Assembly: GCA_963855995.1 (NCBI GenBank)
Contig: OY979730.1
Coordinates: forward strand, 9,525,300 to 9,589,299
DNA: 64,000 nt
From: Muricea muricata
Taxonomy: Eukaryota > Cnidaria > Anthozoa > Malacalcyonacea > Plexauridae
Direction of reading: 5' to 3'
The notes beneath the pieces were generated by a model that worked only from the letters and a program-made list of their open reading frames with translations, was not told the origin of the DNA and made no database searches. Shown here piece after piece: positions 39,291 to 50,175 of this stretch; the first letter of the stretch is position 1; each line of letters begins with the position of its first letter. A program made the translations under genes and the position numbers.

Positions 39291-39977
39291 TTAAAAAAAT
39301 CTAAATTGTGCGACAGCAATGTCACGAAAGGAGATTACGCAACTGCAGATAAAAGCCCATTCTTGGACACTGTTAGTAAAGGCCTATCTACACAATAGGA
39401 TTTGTCCCATACAATTCTTACTGTGGCTATGGAAACGGGCGCTGATGCCAGATTTTTACTAGTTCGCTGATGGGGAAATTTGAAATCTGACGTTTTTTAC
39501 GCGCGTTTACTCGATCACATACACCAGAGCAAGAATCGTATGCGACAAATCGTATCATGTAGATAAACCTTAAACTGTTTGGTTCAAAGCCTCGATGAAA
39601 ACGCAGTATAGCTCATTATCAATGTTGGGACAGGTTTATGCAAAAAATATGGGTCCTATCTCGTCGAGTGTGAATTTTATTTACTTCGAAACCAACCGTA
39701 ACGAAAAAGATGGCGGAGGTACATATTACCAGAATGCATTGCGGTCGGAAATCGTTTCAAAAAGCAAATTAAAGTCTGTTGAAGAACAAGCATAAGGGAG
39801 GAGGTTGTTTTCTTTGTTTTGTTGAGACGTTTTATGACCGTGCATGTTTTTTCTTGGCATCTTGCTCAGTCACTTTTGCTTGATGCCCGTAATGCATTCT
39901 GGTAAAATGTACATGCTGATTGCTGTCTTCTTTTTCCCTATGTTCAATTGTTCCCGCAATGCATGAAAATGATTTAA

Positions 39978-40336
39978 GCCCCATACAGACGAGCAAGTTT
40001 TCCTTGACAAGTTTTATTTGCTCGTGTGTACGCGAAAAAATTGACAATTTTTCCTTGACAAGGAGCCTGGTTTAAAAGCTAGTCCAGCTTTTCGACAAGG
40101 AAACTTGCTCGTGTGTACGTGCAACAAGGAACACTTGACAAGGGAATTTTTGTTTACGTACTTAATTCGTGCGGCCTCGTAAAAGTTGTCAGGAAAAAAA
40201 TACCAAATTTCGCGTACACAGGAACAAATAAATCCTGTCACTGACAACTTGTCCAGAAAAACGTTTTCGTCGTACAGACGCGTAAGTGAATTCGTTAAAA
40301 AACTTGTCAAGGAAAACTTGCTCGTCTGTACGGGGC
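39978..40336. mobile_element. MITE family G copy 2 (upstream of LONRF)
   Basis: Ends GCCCCATACAGACGAGCAAG and CTTGCTCGTCTGTACGGGGC, with TTTTCCTTGACAAG just inside, as in 34201-34509. Arms are long and internally repetitive. It lies about 1.4 kb upstream of the LONRF start codon. Confidence 0.8.
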
Positions 40337-40500
40337 TTTATTATTTAGGCAAAAATACAATAGGCACGTGGTGACATTGCATAAACCTGGACAATGACAA
40401 TGAAAAGTATTATTTCGTAAGTAAGCACCCAAACCATGTGTTACTGTATTTGCTACTAAGATTAAGTCGGAACTGGACATTCAAAAACTATATAGTAAAG

Positions 40501-40660
40501 CCCCTTTTACACGCACAAAATTTCTTTGACAAATCACATGTGTCAAAAATGTTTTTTCACCGTTTAATTTAGGAATTTTTGACAAATTTGTCGAAAATTC
40601 GTAATTAGCATGGCGCATGAAATTTGGCAAAGAAATTTTAATCGTGTGAAAGCAGCTTAA
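40501..40660. mobile_element. short MITE with GCCCCTTTTACACG / CGTGTGAAAGCAGC ends
   Basis: Left GCCCCTTTTACACGCACAAA then TTTCTTTGACAAAT. Right ATTTGGCAAAGAAATTTTAA then CGTGTGAAAGCAGC. Imperfect inverted ends of about 38 bp in a ~160-bp unit. Confidence 0.55.
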
Positions 40661-41757
40661 ATTCAAAACGGGGCTGCAGGCCAATATGTCGGCATGAACC
40701 TTTTGTGAACCTAAAATGTGACTGTTATGCCATATGCTCGGTCCTCACTAGCGACACAACTGACAAGGTAAAACAAAAGTGGGGGACATAAGCATCGACA
40801 TAAGCACAAGCATAAGACGATGAGCATAAGCTATGGTAGAGCAAAAGCAAATTGAAAAGAAAATTCTTTCTGCTTTGTTTTCGTAAACCTCCGAGGAAAA
40901 GTTATCCTTTGTTATGTTGCTTATGCTTATGCCTCCAATAAGGACCGTGCATTAATTATTACTCATTATGCAACGTGACCTCTGTAAATTACTGACAAAT
41001 GGTTGCTGACGTTTGTTACGTAATCTCTGTGATGAAGATTAAAGATCAATATTAATGCTGGATGATATTGTACCACAGTTTGAATAAATCATTAGGACAA
41101 CCGGAAATTGAGGCGCGCTTAATATTAATGCTCTAATACTTTTAATACTTTGATACTTTTAAGGCGATGGCTAAAGGAGATGGACGAGATGTAGGTTTTC
41201 AAGATGGCAGCTGTTTTTTAAAATTTTTAAAACGAGGACAAATCAACAACCAGACATTTATAGCATTTCTAAAATTTGGTTGTGTTCAGGGTAAGGATTA
41301 GAGTGGGCTTTAGGAATGATATAAATGTTTGGTTGTTGATTCGTTCTCGTTTGAAGAATCTTGAAAAACAGGCGCTATCTTGAAAGCCTACCTGTCGCCA
41401 TCCCCTGTAGCCATGACCATACTTTTAATGCTTTCTAATGCCTCAAGAGCTAGCAAATACAATGTATCGTACTTTCAATTTGAAAATATTTAAAACTGAA
41501 GAGGAAAAGATTATCACAAATATAAATTTACCAAAATTGTCCAATAGTATCTGTAGCAGGCAAAAGTTCTAAAGAATATGAAAGTAGTTACTGTTATGGT
41601 ATAAAACCTATTCAATTTTGCTTCTTTTAGCATAATAAAACCAGTAGTGCTAGGCATGATGACTTCAACAGGGACATTCTGGAGCACTAATAGTGCTAGG
41701 CCATTTTAAATTCTTACAATAGCCAGGTGATTCCAATAGCGTCCGCGTTTTGGATAA

Positions 41758-42136
41758 ACCATTCCCCAATTAGACAAACTTTTAAATTTGAAAACAATTT
41801 TAGCACAATTGGAAAGAGCTTCCTAAATTTAGAGAAATTGTGAAGTTTGGTTTTAAAATACTGAAAAATGTTGAAAATATAGTGAAGTAAAGTTTGCGAA
41901 TTTTGTATACTTCTGTATTACGCGGGAAAAAGCTTTACCACATTTCCACAGAGTGGTAACGCTTTTCCGTGCGTAATACAAAAGTATACAAAATTCGCAA
42001 ACTTTACAGGGCTATATTTTCCTCATTTTACAATATTTTACAACCAAACTTGACAATTGTATGAAATTTAGGATGCTCTTTCCAGCTGTGCTAATTGATT
42101 TCCCGAATTCAAAAGTTTATGTAATAGGGGAATGGT
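41758..42136. mobile_element. MITE family F copy 2
   Basis: Ends ACCATTCCCCAATTAGACAA and GTAATAGGGGAATGGT. Inside, AATTTTGTATACTTCTGTAT and its inverse form a long hairpin. It matches 23588-24284 without that copy's nested palindrome, so it approximates the uninterrupted element (379 bp). Confidence 0.75.
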
Positions 42137-42626
42137 CCATTGTGTGTTTCTCTCTCTCTCTTTGACTTTGTCGAATCCCTACTCTCCATAAGAACCACAA
42201 GCATAGAACTAAGTACAAGAGCATAACCTATGTTAGAACAAAAACACATTCAAAAGAAAGTGTACGTACTTTCTGCTTTGTCTTAACAAAGCTATCCTTT
42301 GTTAAGCCTGGTTTCCATTCCATTTCCATCCAAAGTCATTCTTGACGATATGATATAGTCTAGATCTGTCTTTTCTTTCGTGGTCTGTATTCAAATTAGT
42401 TAAATTAAGTGCAGATCAGCGTACATACTCTATGCACATCGGTCACTTTGATATATTCACCTCATCAGCCACAACTAAATGGAATCTAGGCTGAAATTAT
42501 GGCTTATCCTTACGTCGCCAGTGAGGGATAGGCTTAGTAACAATGATTGAATATTAAATCATATCTTGAATATTTTCAGCACCAGGTGATGACAATCACA
42601 CACAAAAGTTCAAGGAGTGCATGTTA

Positions 42627-42804
42627 TACAAAATAAAACAAATTCCGAAAATAGACATCTTGTATTCCTTATATTTAAGAAAGAACAAGAAAACGACGGA
42701 GTCTGTGATATTTCGTCTTTATTCCAAAGACATTGTCATACCTTGTTCTTTCTTGAATATCAGGAATGCAAGATGTCTATTTTCGGCATTTGTTTCATTT
42801 TGTA
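42627..42804. repeat. 178-bp inverted-repeat element
   Basis: The left arm starts TACAAAATAAAACAAATTCC and includes GAAAATAGACATCTTGTATT and AAGAAAGAACAAG. The right arm is the inverse, CTTGTTCTTTCTTG..CAAGATGTCTATTTTCGG. Arms of ~60 bp, ~55-bp loop. The two overlapping ~95-codon frames here follow from the palindrome. Confidence 0.7.
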
Positions 42805-42905
42805 TTTCCTTAAGTTGTCTGCTTGTCGTAGTTTCCAGTGTGTGTTATGTAACCCTACTCGATTACGTCATACAGACGTTACAGCATCATATACAATCTG
42901 ACCTG

Positions 42906-43050
42906 GGGCCGGTTGTATGAAAAAGTAATTAAAGTTAACTATGGTTAGCGGAAACGTCAATCAATCAGAACAACGTATTTTGTACTTAATCACTATTTAA
43001 CGACAAAACAGTGATTAAAACAGTGATTAAGAGTTTTATACTATCTGACC
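42906..43050. mobile_element. short PIF/Harbinger-type MITE
   Basis: Begins GGGCCGGTTGTATGAAAAAG then TAATTAAAGTTAACT, the same end as the element at 3300. The right end (AGTGATTAAGAGTTTTATAC) matches the inner part of that element's right end, but its last ~10 bp have diverged. Confidence 0.6.
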
Positions 43051-43123
43051 TGGTAAATAACCAGCCTAGACCTAGGCCTTCCTCTAAATTCTAATTAAAT
43101 TCTATTTGTTCAATGTATCTGTT

Positions 43124-44018
43124 CGATATGATTCGATAGTGTGGGTGTAGCAGAGGAGTGGCGAGTAAATAACGCATTCTTATGTAACCGTCAAAGATCC
43201 AGAAATTTCTGTTTTGAGAACTGCTATCAATGCAGATGCTATAACAATCCAATGTTCTCACGTGGTCGTTGCCAAGTTATTGCCATTGCATATAATGTTT
43301 TCAGATCAGGTCGATATGATTCGACAGTGTGGGCGTGACAGAGGAGTGGCGAGTAAATAACGACGTATTCTTATCAGTGTGACCAGATGTGGTAATTTCA
43401 TTACTACCGTGGTAATTTTCGTCATTTTTATGATAATTGTGGTAATTTAAAATTTGTGGTAATTACTACGGTAATTCTTTAAAAATTTTAAGTAAATTGT
43501 GGTAATTAATCTAAAAATAGTTAAAATCATAAAACTTCAAATCACTTGCTGTCTAGTTTTCCTTTTTTTGGCAAAAAATAATTTATTCAATTGGTCATGC
43601 GGATCGGAAGTCGTACTTACGAGTGTACTTACGGACTATTCCGAAGGCATTCGACCCGTCAGCAGTCAGCTTTATCGGCGCAGTTTTGCAATTTTGGCGC
43701 GAACATTGCATGCAAAAGAATGCAAAAGTACTCAAAACGACAAAAGCTAATTATTTACTAAAAGGGTGGAGATGATTAATTAACTGATCCGATGGTAAGA
43801 AACACCGTGGTAACTTTTTGCCCAATGTAGTAATTTTATGTGGCCGGATGTGGTAATTGCCTCTAAAAAAATCTGGTCACACTGATTCTTATGTAACCGT
43901 CAAAGATCCAGAAATTTCTGTTTCGCGAACTGCTACCATGCAGATGCTATAACAATCCAATGTTCTCAGGTGGTCGTTGCCAAATTATTACCAGTGCATA
44001 TAATGTTTTCAGGTCAGG
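43124..44018 (+). repeat. 188-bp tandem duplication, second copy split by an hAT-like insertion
   Basis: Copy 1 is 43124-43311. Copy 2 starts at 43312 and, with the 43375-43884 insertion and one target-site copy removed, resumes at 43893. Shared blocks include CAGAGGAGTGGCGAGTAAAT, CGTCAAAGATCCAGAAATTT and AATCCAATGTTCTCA. Confidence 0.85.
43375..43884. mobile_element. hAT-like non-autonomous transposon, 510 bp, with 8-bp target duplication
   Basis: Terminal repeats CAGTGTGACCAGAT and ATCTGGTCACACTG, flanked by ATTCTTAT on both sides (43367-43374 and 43885-43892). The interior repeats TGTGGTAATT motifs. The 83-codon frame at 43499-43750 has no recognisable domain. Confidence 0.9.
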
Positions 44019-46390
44019 CGTAGGTCGTATTTCGTTTGCTTCGCTGCTGTTTGCTTGATGATTGTACCCCGATACCCATACAATTCATATGATTGTAATC
44101 GTTGCATTTTGACGTACATTTTGATATGTATATATAAAACCGACCTGGGGATTTAGGTATAAGGCCTGTTAGACGTCACATTTCCGTAGAATTTTATATC
44201 ATATGTCTTATTGAATAAAAATTCCGAAGCAAAAACGGAGCCTTAAACTGCAATTCTGATTCAAAATATTATCTCGGATCCGCCCAGCTGTCAAATTCTA
44301 AAGTGGATATTTTTAATGAATGCGACGGATTAGATTCGACAAGTTGCAAAAGTCATTGGTTTGATGTGATTCCTAATTTCCTATTGTGTCTATAGGCATA
44401 TGTTTCAGCTTGCCCAGCGTGGAAACAGAGTTATACACAACAAACGTCTTTTAGCGGAAATAAAGTTCATTACATTGTCAACATTATTCAAGACAAATAG
44501 CTGTGTGCATAACTATATAATATTATAGGAAAGAAAACATGTTTATACGAAGCGTACGAAATTCAATTTGTTGGGAGCTCTAGTTAGCTCTAGTCTAAGG
44601 AGATAATGATAACATATCATAGACAAGGCCCTTCTTCACATTAACGCAGATAAGAATAGTTCATTATTGATTATTCCATCTCGTGCCTTGCTGACAAAGC
44701 CGGTTTGTAAGTATCTCTTTCAATTCGGAAACGAATTGGCAGATATCATACAAGGAACACCAGCATACGGTGCCAAGAGTGATTATGTAATGTGTAGCCA
44801 CTCAACTTTTGCATGTGACCATTTGTGTATTTAGTCAAATGAAAGTGGCGCTGGCATAACAGGTGGTGTTATGTAATATTTACTAGCAGGTTATGCCTGT
44901 CGACATGTTTTATAATTTCCGTGCTAAAAGTATCAACTTTTCCAGAACATCCTGTAATGTCATATTGCTGTAAATGTTGTTCGGTTTTAAATCCTTAGTC
45001 TGTCATGTAACTTTTGAGTACGCTTAGTTTCAGAAGTATTAACTTTGCTAGTGTTATTTGTGCAGGAATAAAGTCACAAAATGATTGGTATTTAACTTTA
45101 TTATATACTAGACGGTACAAGGTGCAGAAAATACATCCTCTCTAGTGAATATATCAATCACGTGATAATTTCCCGCCAATAATTTGTGTTTTCAAAATGG
45201 CGACGTTTGTAAGAGCAGCGAACCAATTTTCGTCTGACTTTGGTCTTTGTTTAGAGAACAAAGACTCCATTTTTTTGTCGAAAAATTGAAATATACAATA
45301 AAAGTACGCAGCATTCTCGATCGAAAATTAATATTACTGGATCTTAAAATACCACCATATAACAAAAAGAACATTACACGGCGATTTGAACTAAATATGA
45401 TCATTCATAAAATGTTTGTTTTCACCACTCGAAGATAAAATTCATAACCTCGCACCACCGCGTAATATGCTATATATATATATATAAACGATACTGCAAA
45501 ACTCAAAAATCGAAGCTTAGTAAAGATTTGTTGCAAAAGACTTCGTTGCTTTGAGCGAGCCAGCGGTTCTAAAATGCACAGAATTATGAATCTTTCAGGG
45601 TATTTATCTTTACTTTATTATCTTTTTTTGTTTTGATATTTTGTTTGCATCTTAGTTAATGCGGGTATTAAGGCTTAGCTTTCATCCTCTTATACATAAA
45701 TACTGTTGGTTTTTCTTTTGAGTGACAATCATAAGGCTTATTTATCCGTTGTACAGGATGCTAAAACAAGTGTCGTTAGAAATTATCTAATGTTCTTGAA
45801 CTGCATGCTCTTGAACGCGCGTGTTTTGTAACATTGAACTGTAATATAACTGGAACGCTAGCTCAATACAAAAGTTCGGTTAATGGATGAAGTTAGTTTT
45901 TCTGAGTTTTGAGACGCGAAATACTAATATTAAAAAATCTAACAAAATAAAAAATCAAGACTTTAGACAAAAAAGAAATGCCTAAAATAAAACAACTACA
46001 ATTTTGCAAAATACAGCAAATACAACTTTTAAAAGCTTTCATTTGATATACGATCCAATTTTTGAAGTTAAGTAACTCAAAAATTCAGAAAAAATGGATC
46101 AAATTGGCTTCAATCCCCCCCCCCCCTAACTTATCTTTCCTGTTTACGTATAGTTCAATGGCTTAGACACGTGGTGAGCCAACGATCTAAGAACGGCATA
46201 TTCCCTATATATCTTCATTATTGCACCCAATTATTTTTTGCCCACACAATCTCTGTGGAAATTATTACTCGCTGATAGCCACTGAAGACCAAACAAGCCT
46301 AATCCAAATGCCCAGGTCGGACCTATAAAACTGTGTGCTAATTAACAATAGCTCGACAACAGAGCGCCTTGTTACAGTAAAAAGGAGTTA

Positions 46391-46912
46391 TTTGTGTCAT
46401 AACCAACCACTTGTGTGACCACTCAAAAATCTTAACTAAATCTTTATTAAGTTTTTCAGTTGACGCAACACGATCATCTACGACCTCAAATAAAGTAGTG
46501 TCATCAGCATAAACAAAGGCGTTGATTCAAGACCATCTATAATATCGTTAATGCATATCAAAAACAAAAGCGGCCTAATACTAAACCCTGGGTTAATTAC
46601 ACTCACATAAAATTTTCCCATGAATTCCGATGACTGTCCCTCAAGAACGACTCTGCATTTTATCCTGTAAATAGCTTTCAAACCATTGTAGTGAAGAATC
46701 ACCAATACCTAGCGTTCCAGTTTTATTAGCAGTCCACGATGCCACACACGGTCAAACGCCCTACTGTTATCTAAATAGACAACTTTTACCTCTTTTCTTT
46801 GCTTAAAGGGGAGATAAATCTGATGAACTAAATACAATAATTGATTAACTGTAGAATCTACAGGTCTGAATCCATATTGAAAACGCGATAAAGAAAACAA
46901 CAGATTTTTTAA
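46391..46912 (-). pseudogene. non-LTR retrotransposon reverse transcriptase fragment (CR1/Jockey-like)
   Basis: Read on the minus strand in shifting frames: SRFQYGFRPVDSTVNQLL, then VVYLDNSRAFDRVWHRGLL (RT motif with the first Asp), LLFLICINDIIDGLES, and AFVYADDTTLFEVVDD with the YADD catalytic motif, followed by EWSHKWLV. These are consecutive RT motifs in the correct order, but at least two frameshifts separate them. A poly-C/G stretch near 46920 marks one side. Confidence 0.85.
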
Positions 46913-47720
46913 AATTTTATCCCCCCCACCCCCAATATAAATATGCCTCGCCACCTCCCAAATTTAGGGACATGACGCCGCTATTGATCACCGATCACTG
47001 TATTTATTTGTATTAAATTGTACTTTATTGTATTGTACTTTACTTTATCGATCATTCTGCTGTATAATAAAATAGAATCCAGACTGGAAAGCCATATCCG
47101 CAATTGTGTGGGATGGCATTAATCATTTAAATATAAAATTCCGCATAAATATATAAATATTGAACCGACAAACAGTAAAATCTCGCTTGTTTCCCGTGAC
47201 AGAAAGTTTCAAACATTTATGTCTATCGCTTCGTGGATATGACTTGCTTTGAAGGATCGCCTTCGCATACAAACCTAGCAGAGTTTATGTAATCAAAAAT
47301 TTTACGATCCACGTTCAAATTACAAAAATCAATTCGACTTATTTTGTGACACTCCGACCAATCACACGCGTGTTGTTCGCGGCGCAGCCAATCAGAAAGT
47401 AGCAAGCGTGCGAGAGAAAGCAGGTGTTTCGAAAACTCGTTAAAATATTGAAATATCAGCGTTAAAAATCAAGACATAATTGAAGCGGGGTTGGCTTGTT
47501 TGGAACACCGACCAATCGCAAATGTTCTACAGGCTGTTGATCTCGACTAGGGAAATAAATTATTCACGACGAGCAAAGATCAGTTTACCGTCTGCCTCAC
47601 GGTTGTCAACCGATTAAAGAGAGTTTTTCGCTTTAAAATAAGAAAATATATTCTTCAATTGGCCTTTCTGAACAAAAAGCAAGCGCATTACTAAGAGAGA
47701 ACGAAGAGAGCGATACGGAG

Positions 47721-48608
47721 ATGAAATTCAACAGGGGACTCGCTCGAGAATTCGTTTTCTTCCTGATCATTTACGGTTTCGACTTTGGGATGGATGTTGG
47801 AGTCTTCTTCGACGCGATTCAATCGCACGCTCGCTACGAAACCTTCTTCAATTCCGAAGATTACCTACTGAACCACACCAGGAGCATCCTTCACTGCTCC
47901 ACCGGCCCGTGGATCCGAAGGGATTTCGAAAAGAAACTGGATCATTTTGAAGGCATCATGTACACATATGCCTTCTTCATTTGCGTTGGCGGTTTACTAA
48001 TAACGGGCTTTCTCTGCGCTTACATATGGATGCTCTACCAGACGAGCATCGCTCCCGAGTTCATCATCGAAAAGCGCGAACTCTATGTCGATGTCAAGTT
48101 TTGGTTTGGTTTTCTATGCAGTATGATCTACGATATTCCCGCCTCGGTTCTGGGGGTCGAACTGTATTCCGAACGGAGTGGCGCAGCCGGCTTGATGTGC
48201 TTCGAGTGCTCGCAAGATCCCGCTTGTAACGACAAGGAGGTTTTGCAAGATCGCGTGGAGAAGTTGCTGCTGCTAGTCGTGTTCAATATGGTGTCGTTCG
48301 TTATTGTAAGCTTGTACAAAGGGGTGACGACGTTCTATCGTTGGTCTAAGGTGGACAATATGCCAAACTTGAGGTGCTCCGAGATCCGCGCCTGCGCGGC
48401 TCTCTTCGCCGGGAGTAACTACGCCATCATCATGATGACACCTGCCCTTGGCTTGCTCAAGTTTAAGTTCTTCTCCTTGTCGACTAACACAGGCAGTATC
48501 TTCGCGGGGGTCACAGAAAGCCTGTTCCTGATTGGCGGTCTCGGTTGGGCTGTGTTCTCTGTCATCGCATTCTGTTGTCCGTTGTTGAGGTATATTACCA
48601 TGAAGTAA
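47721..48608 (+). CDS. single-exon multi-pass membrane protein, family not recognised
   Basis: An uninterrupted 295-codon frame starting ATGAAATTC, with a purine at -3, clearly more G+C-rich than its flanks (about half G+C), which argues for a real gene. Predicted membrane segments lie at about residues 10-32, 79-105, 127-148, 181-201, 222-246 and 265-289. Between segments 1 and 2 is a hydrophilic loop with a possible N-glycosylation site (NHT, Asn51) and Cys59. Between segments 3 and 4 is a Cys-containing loop (CFECSQDPACND, Cys160/163/169). The pattern of six hydrophobic segments with Cys-bearing loops suggests a plasma-membrane or secretory-pathway protein. I know no family with this signature. 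The lack of introns, in a window where every other gene has them, raises the possibility of a retrocopy origin. Confidence 0.8.
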   Translation: MKFNRGLAREFVFFLIIYGFDFGMDVGVFFDAIQSHARYETFFNSEDYLLNHTRSILHCSTGPWIRRDFEKKLDHFEGIMYTYAFFICVGGLLITGFLCAYIWMLYQTSIAPEFIIEKRELYVDVKFWFGFLCSMIYDIPASVLGVELYSERSGAAGLMCFECSQDPACNDKEVLQDRVEKLLLLVVFNMVSFVIVSLYKGVTTFYRWSKVDNMPNLRCSEIRACAALFAGSNYAIIMMTPALGLLKFKFFSLSTNTGSIFAGVTESLFLIGGLGWAVFSVIAFCCPLLRYITMK

Positions 48609-50118
48609 TGGCAAAGGAGAAGTGTTGGGCATTCGTGAACTTCGCGGGATAGCAGGGAGCAATAAGTGATGGGGATGAGCGGACACCCGATGGGACGAAG
48701 GGTGATGGGTGGGCTCGAAAATGTGAAATCCTCACTCCATGCATCTATGGGAACGAAGAGACTTTTGATTAGGGAAGATTTCTAACACCTCTGATGTTGC
48801 TTGGTCAGCCTTGCGTGCAATTCTAAGAATATTTATGTACTTTCTGCGAATCAGCAACAAAATGCTTGTTACACATGTTTGTCTAAGCTCGTAAAGTATT
48901 TCAGAATTTATTGTATAGTTATGTACTTCTACAGCGTGTACCCAAAAATGTCGCTTCAGTTAAAGTTGAAAAATAATCATTTTCATAATTAAGGATGTAT
49001 AAGGGATCTGTCATCAATTCCATCCGTATGAGGGCCAGAAGGGAAAAGTGATAGGCCATGAAACTATCACTGAAAATTTTGCAGGGCTATGGAAAAATTT
49101 TAAAAATAATGCTGGGTCATGAATCTTTTCAGGTTTGCACCTTATGCATATTGGTACTTGACCATGCGTAGTGAATGCTATCCAACCCCCAACTCCCTTC
49201 AATGTTTTCCGATGAGATTCATCCCAGTATGCACAATGTTTTTTTATCAGACTGTACTTTCTACTTTTATAAAAGCCACATTAGCTTATATGAGAAGCCC
49301 TCTGCTTTTTGCAGTCGAAGTATATTTCGACTCAAAAACAACGGAAGGTACTGTTAGAGATGTTTTTGTGCTTATGGGTTATGAAACCAAATGTACATAT
49401 TTGGAAGGGTTTAGCTGCATGGTTTCATAGCGTAAGCTGCTGTTAGGTTATTAAATTTTTTTCTTAAATTTCACGTTTCCTTCCAGCCTCCTTCATGGGT
49501 GGAATTTGTGACAGCTTCCTAAATCAAATACTGTCATGGAAACTTTCTTGGAACCGAAGTAAATTATACTTAATGAGAAATTTGCTAGTTTGGCTCGAAA
49601 AATAGATCTCTATTTGACAACTAGTGCCAGCACTTTTCCGTGTTTTCAGATCATCTAGATGTGATATAGAAAATAAATCAATATAGCGCAATACTCCAGA
49701 TCCGTTGATCGATCGAACCCAGTCTTCCCTTCTTTTGAACTTTCTTTTTAACACTTGCTAGACCGACGTCTGTGATTTAATACCTTTCTACACAAATCAA
49801 TCTCTTAACATGAAAGTACCTAACTCATTTTCGGCCGAATTTGATTTTCTTGAAATCAGTTTTCACGCAACTATTGTTACTATATAATCGACATTTTGGT
49901 GGTTAACACTGTGTGTAAGGTTAATCCTGAACTTTAACTTAAAAATATGTTGCCCGAGTATACGACACAAAATCTTATCTAACATACATGCATGCAGGCG
50001 TCTCGTAGAATATTTGCCTATAGGTCATTTATTTACGCGTGCTGTTCTAAAAAATTGTTTCAAACATAATAAGTGCTACTCTGGTTTTGTTAAATGAATG
50101 AAATCACCGAACAAAGAT

Positions 50119-50175
50119 TACATTCACGACCCAACGTTTCGACACTCCGGTCTAGTGTCTTCATCAGGGGTGGTC
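50119..50175 (-). ncRNA. hammerhead-like core, Penelope-type, probably decayed
   Basis: On the minus strand CUGAUGA is followed by a stem II hairpin (GACAC, loop UAGACCGGA, GUGUC), then GAAAC, GUUGG and the cleavage triplet GUC. Core order and spacing fit a hammerhead, but stem I pairs poorly (CACCC before the core, GUGAAUG after the cut) and stem III is minimal. It may be a relic. Confidence 0.4.

Larger units (their letters stand above)
38535..47720. other. 9.2-kb intergenic region without recognised genes
   Basis: The LONRF promoter should lie at the left end. Listed elements cover 39047-39290, 39978-40336, 40501-40660, 41758-42136, 42627-42804, 42906-43050, 43124-44018 and 46391-46912. 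The remaining unique sequence (about 44020-46390 and 46915-47700) shows no conserved frame, tRNA or rRNA. Confidence 0.5.

Noticed and set aside
42617-42920. Two overlapping ~95-codon frames
   Set aside because: They arise from the 178-bp inverted repeat at 42627-42804.
48273-48686. 137-codon minus-strand frame across the end of the membrane-protein gene
   Set aside because: Antisense shadow of a G+C-rich coding region; no domain.
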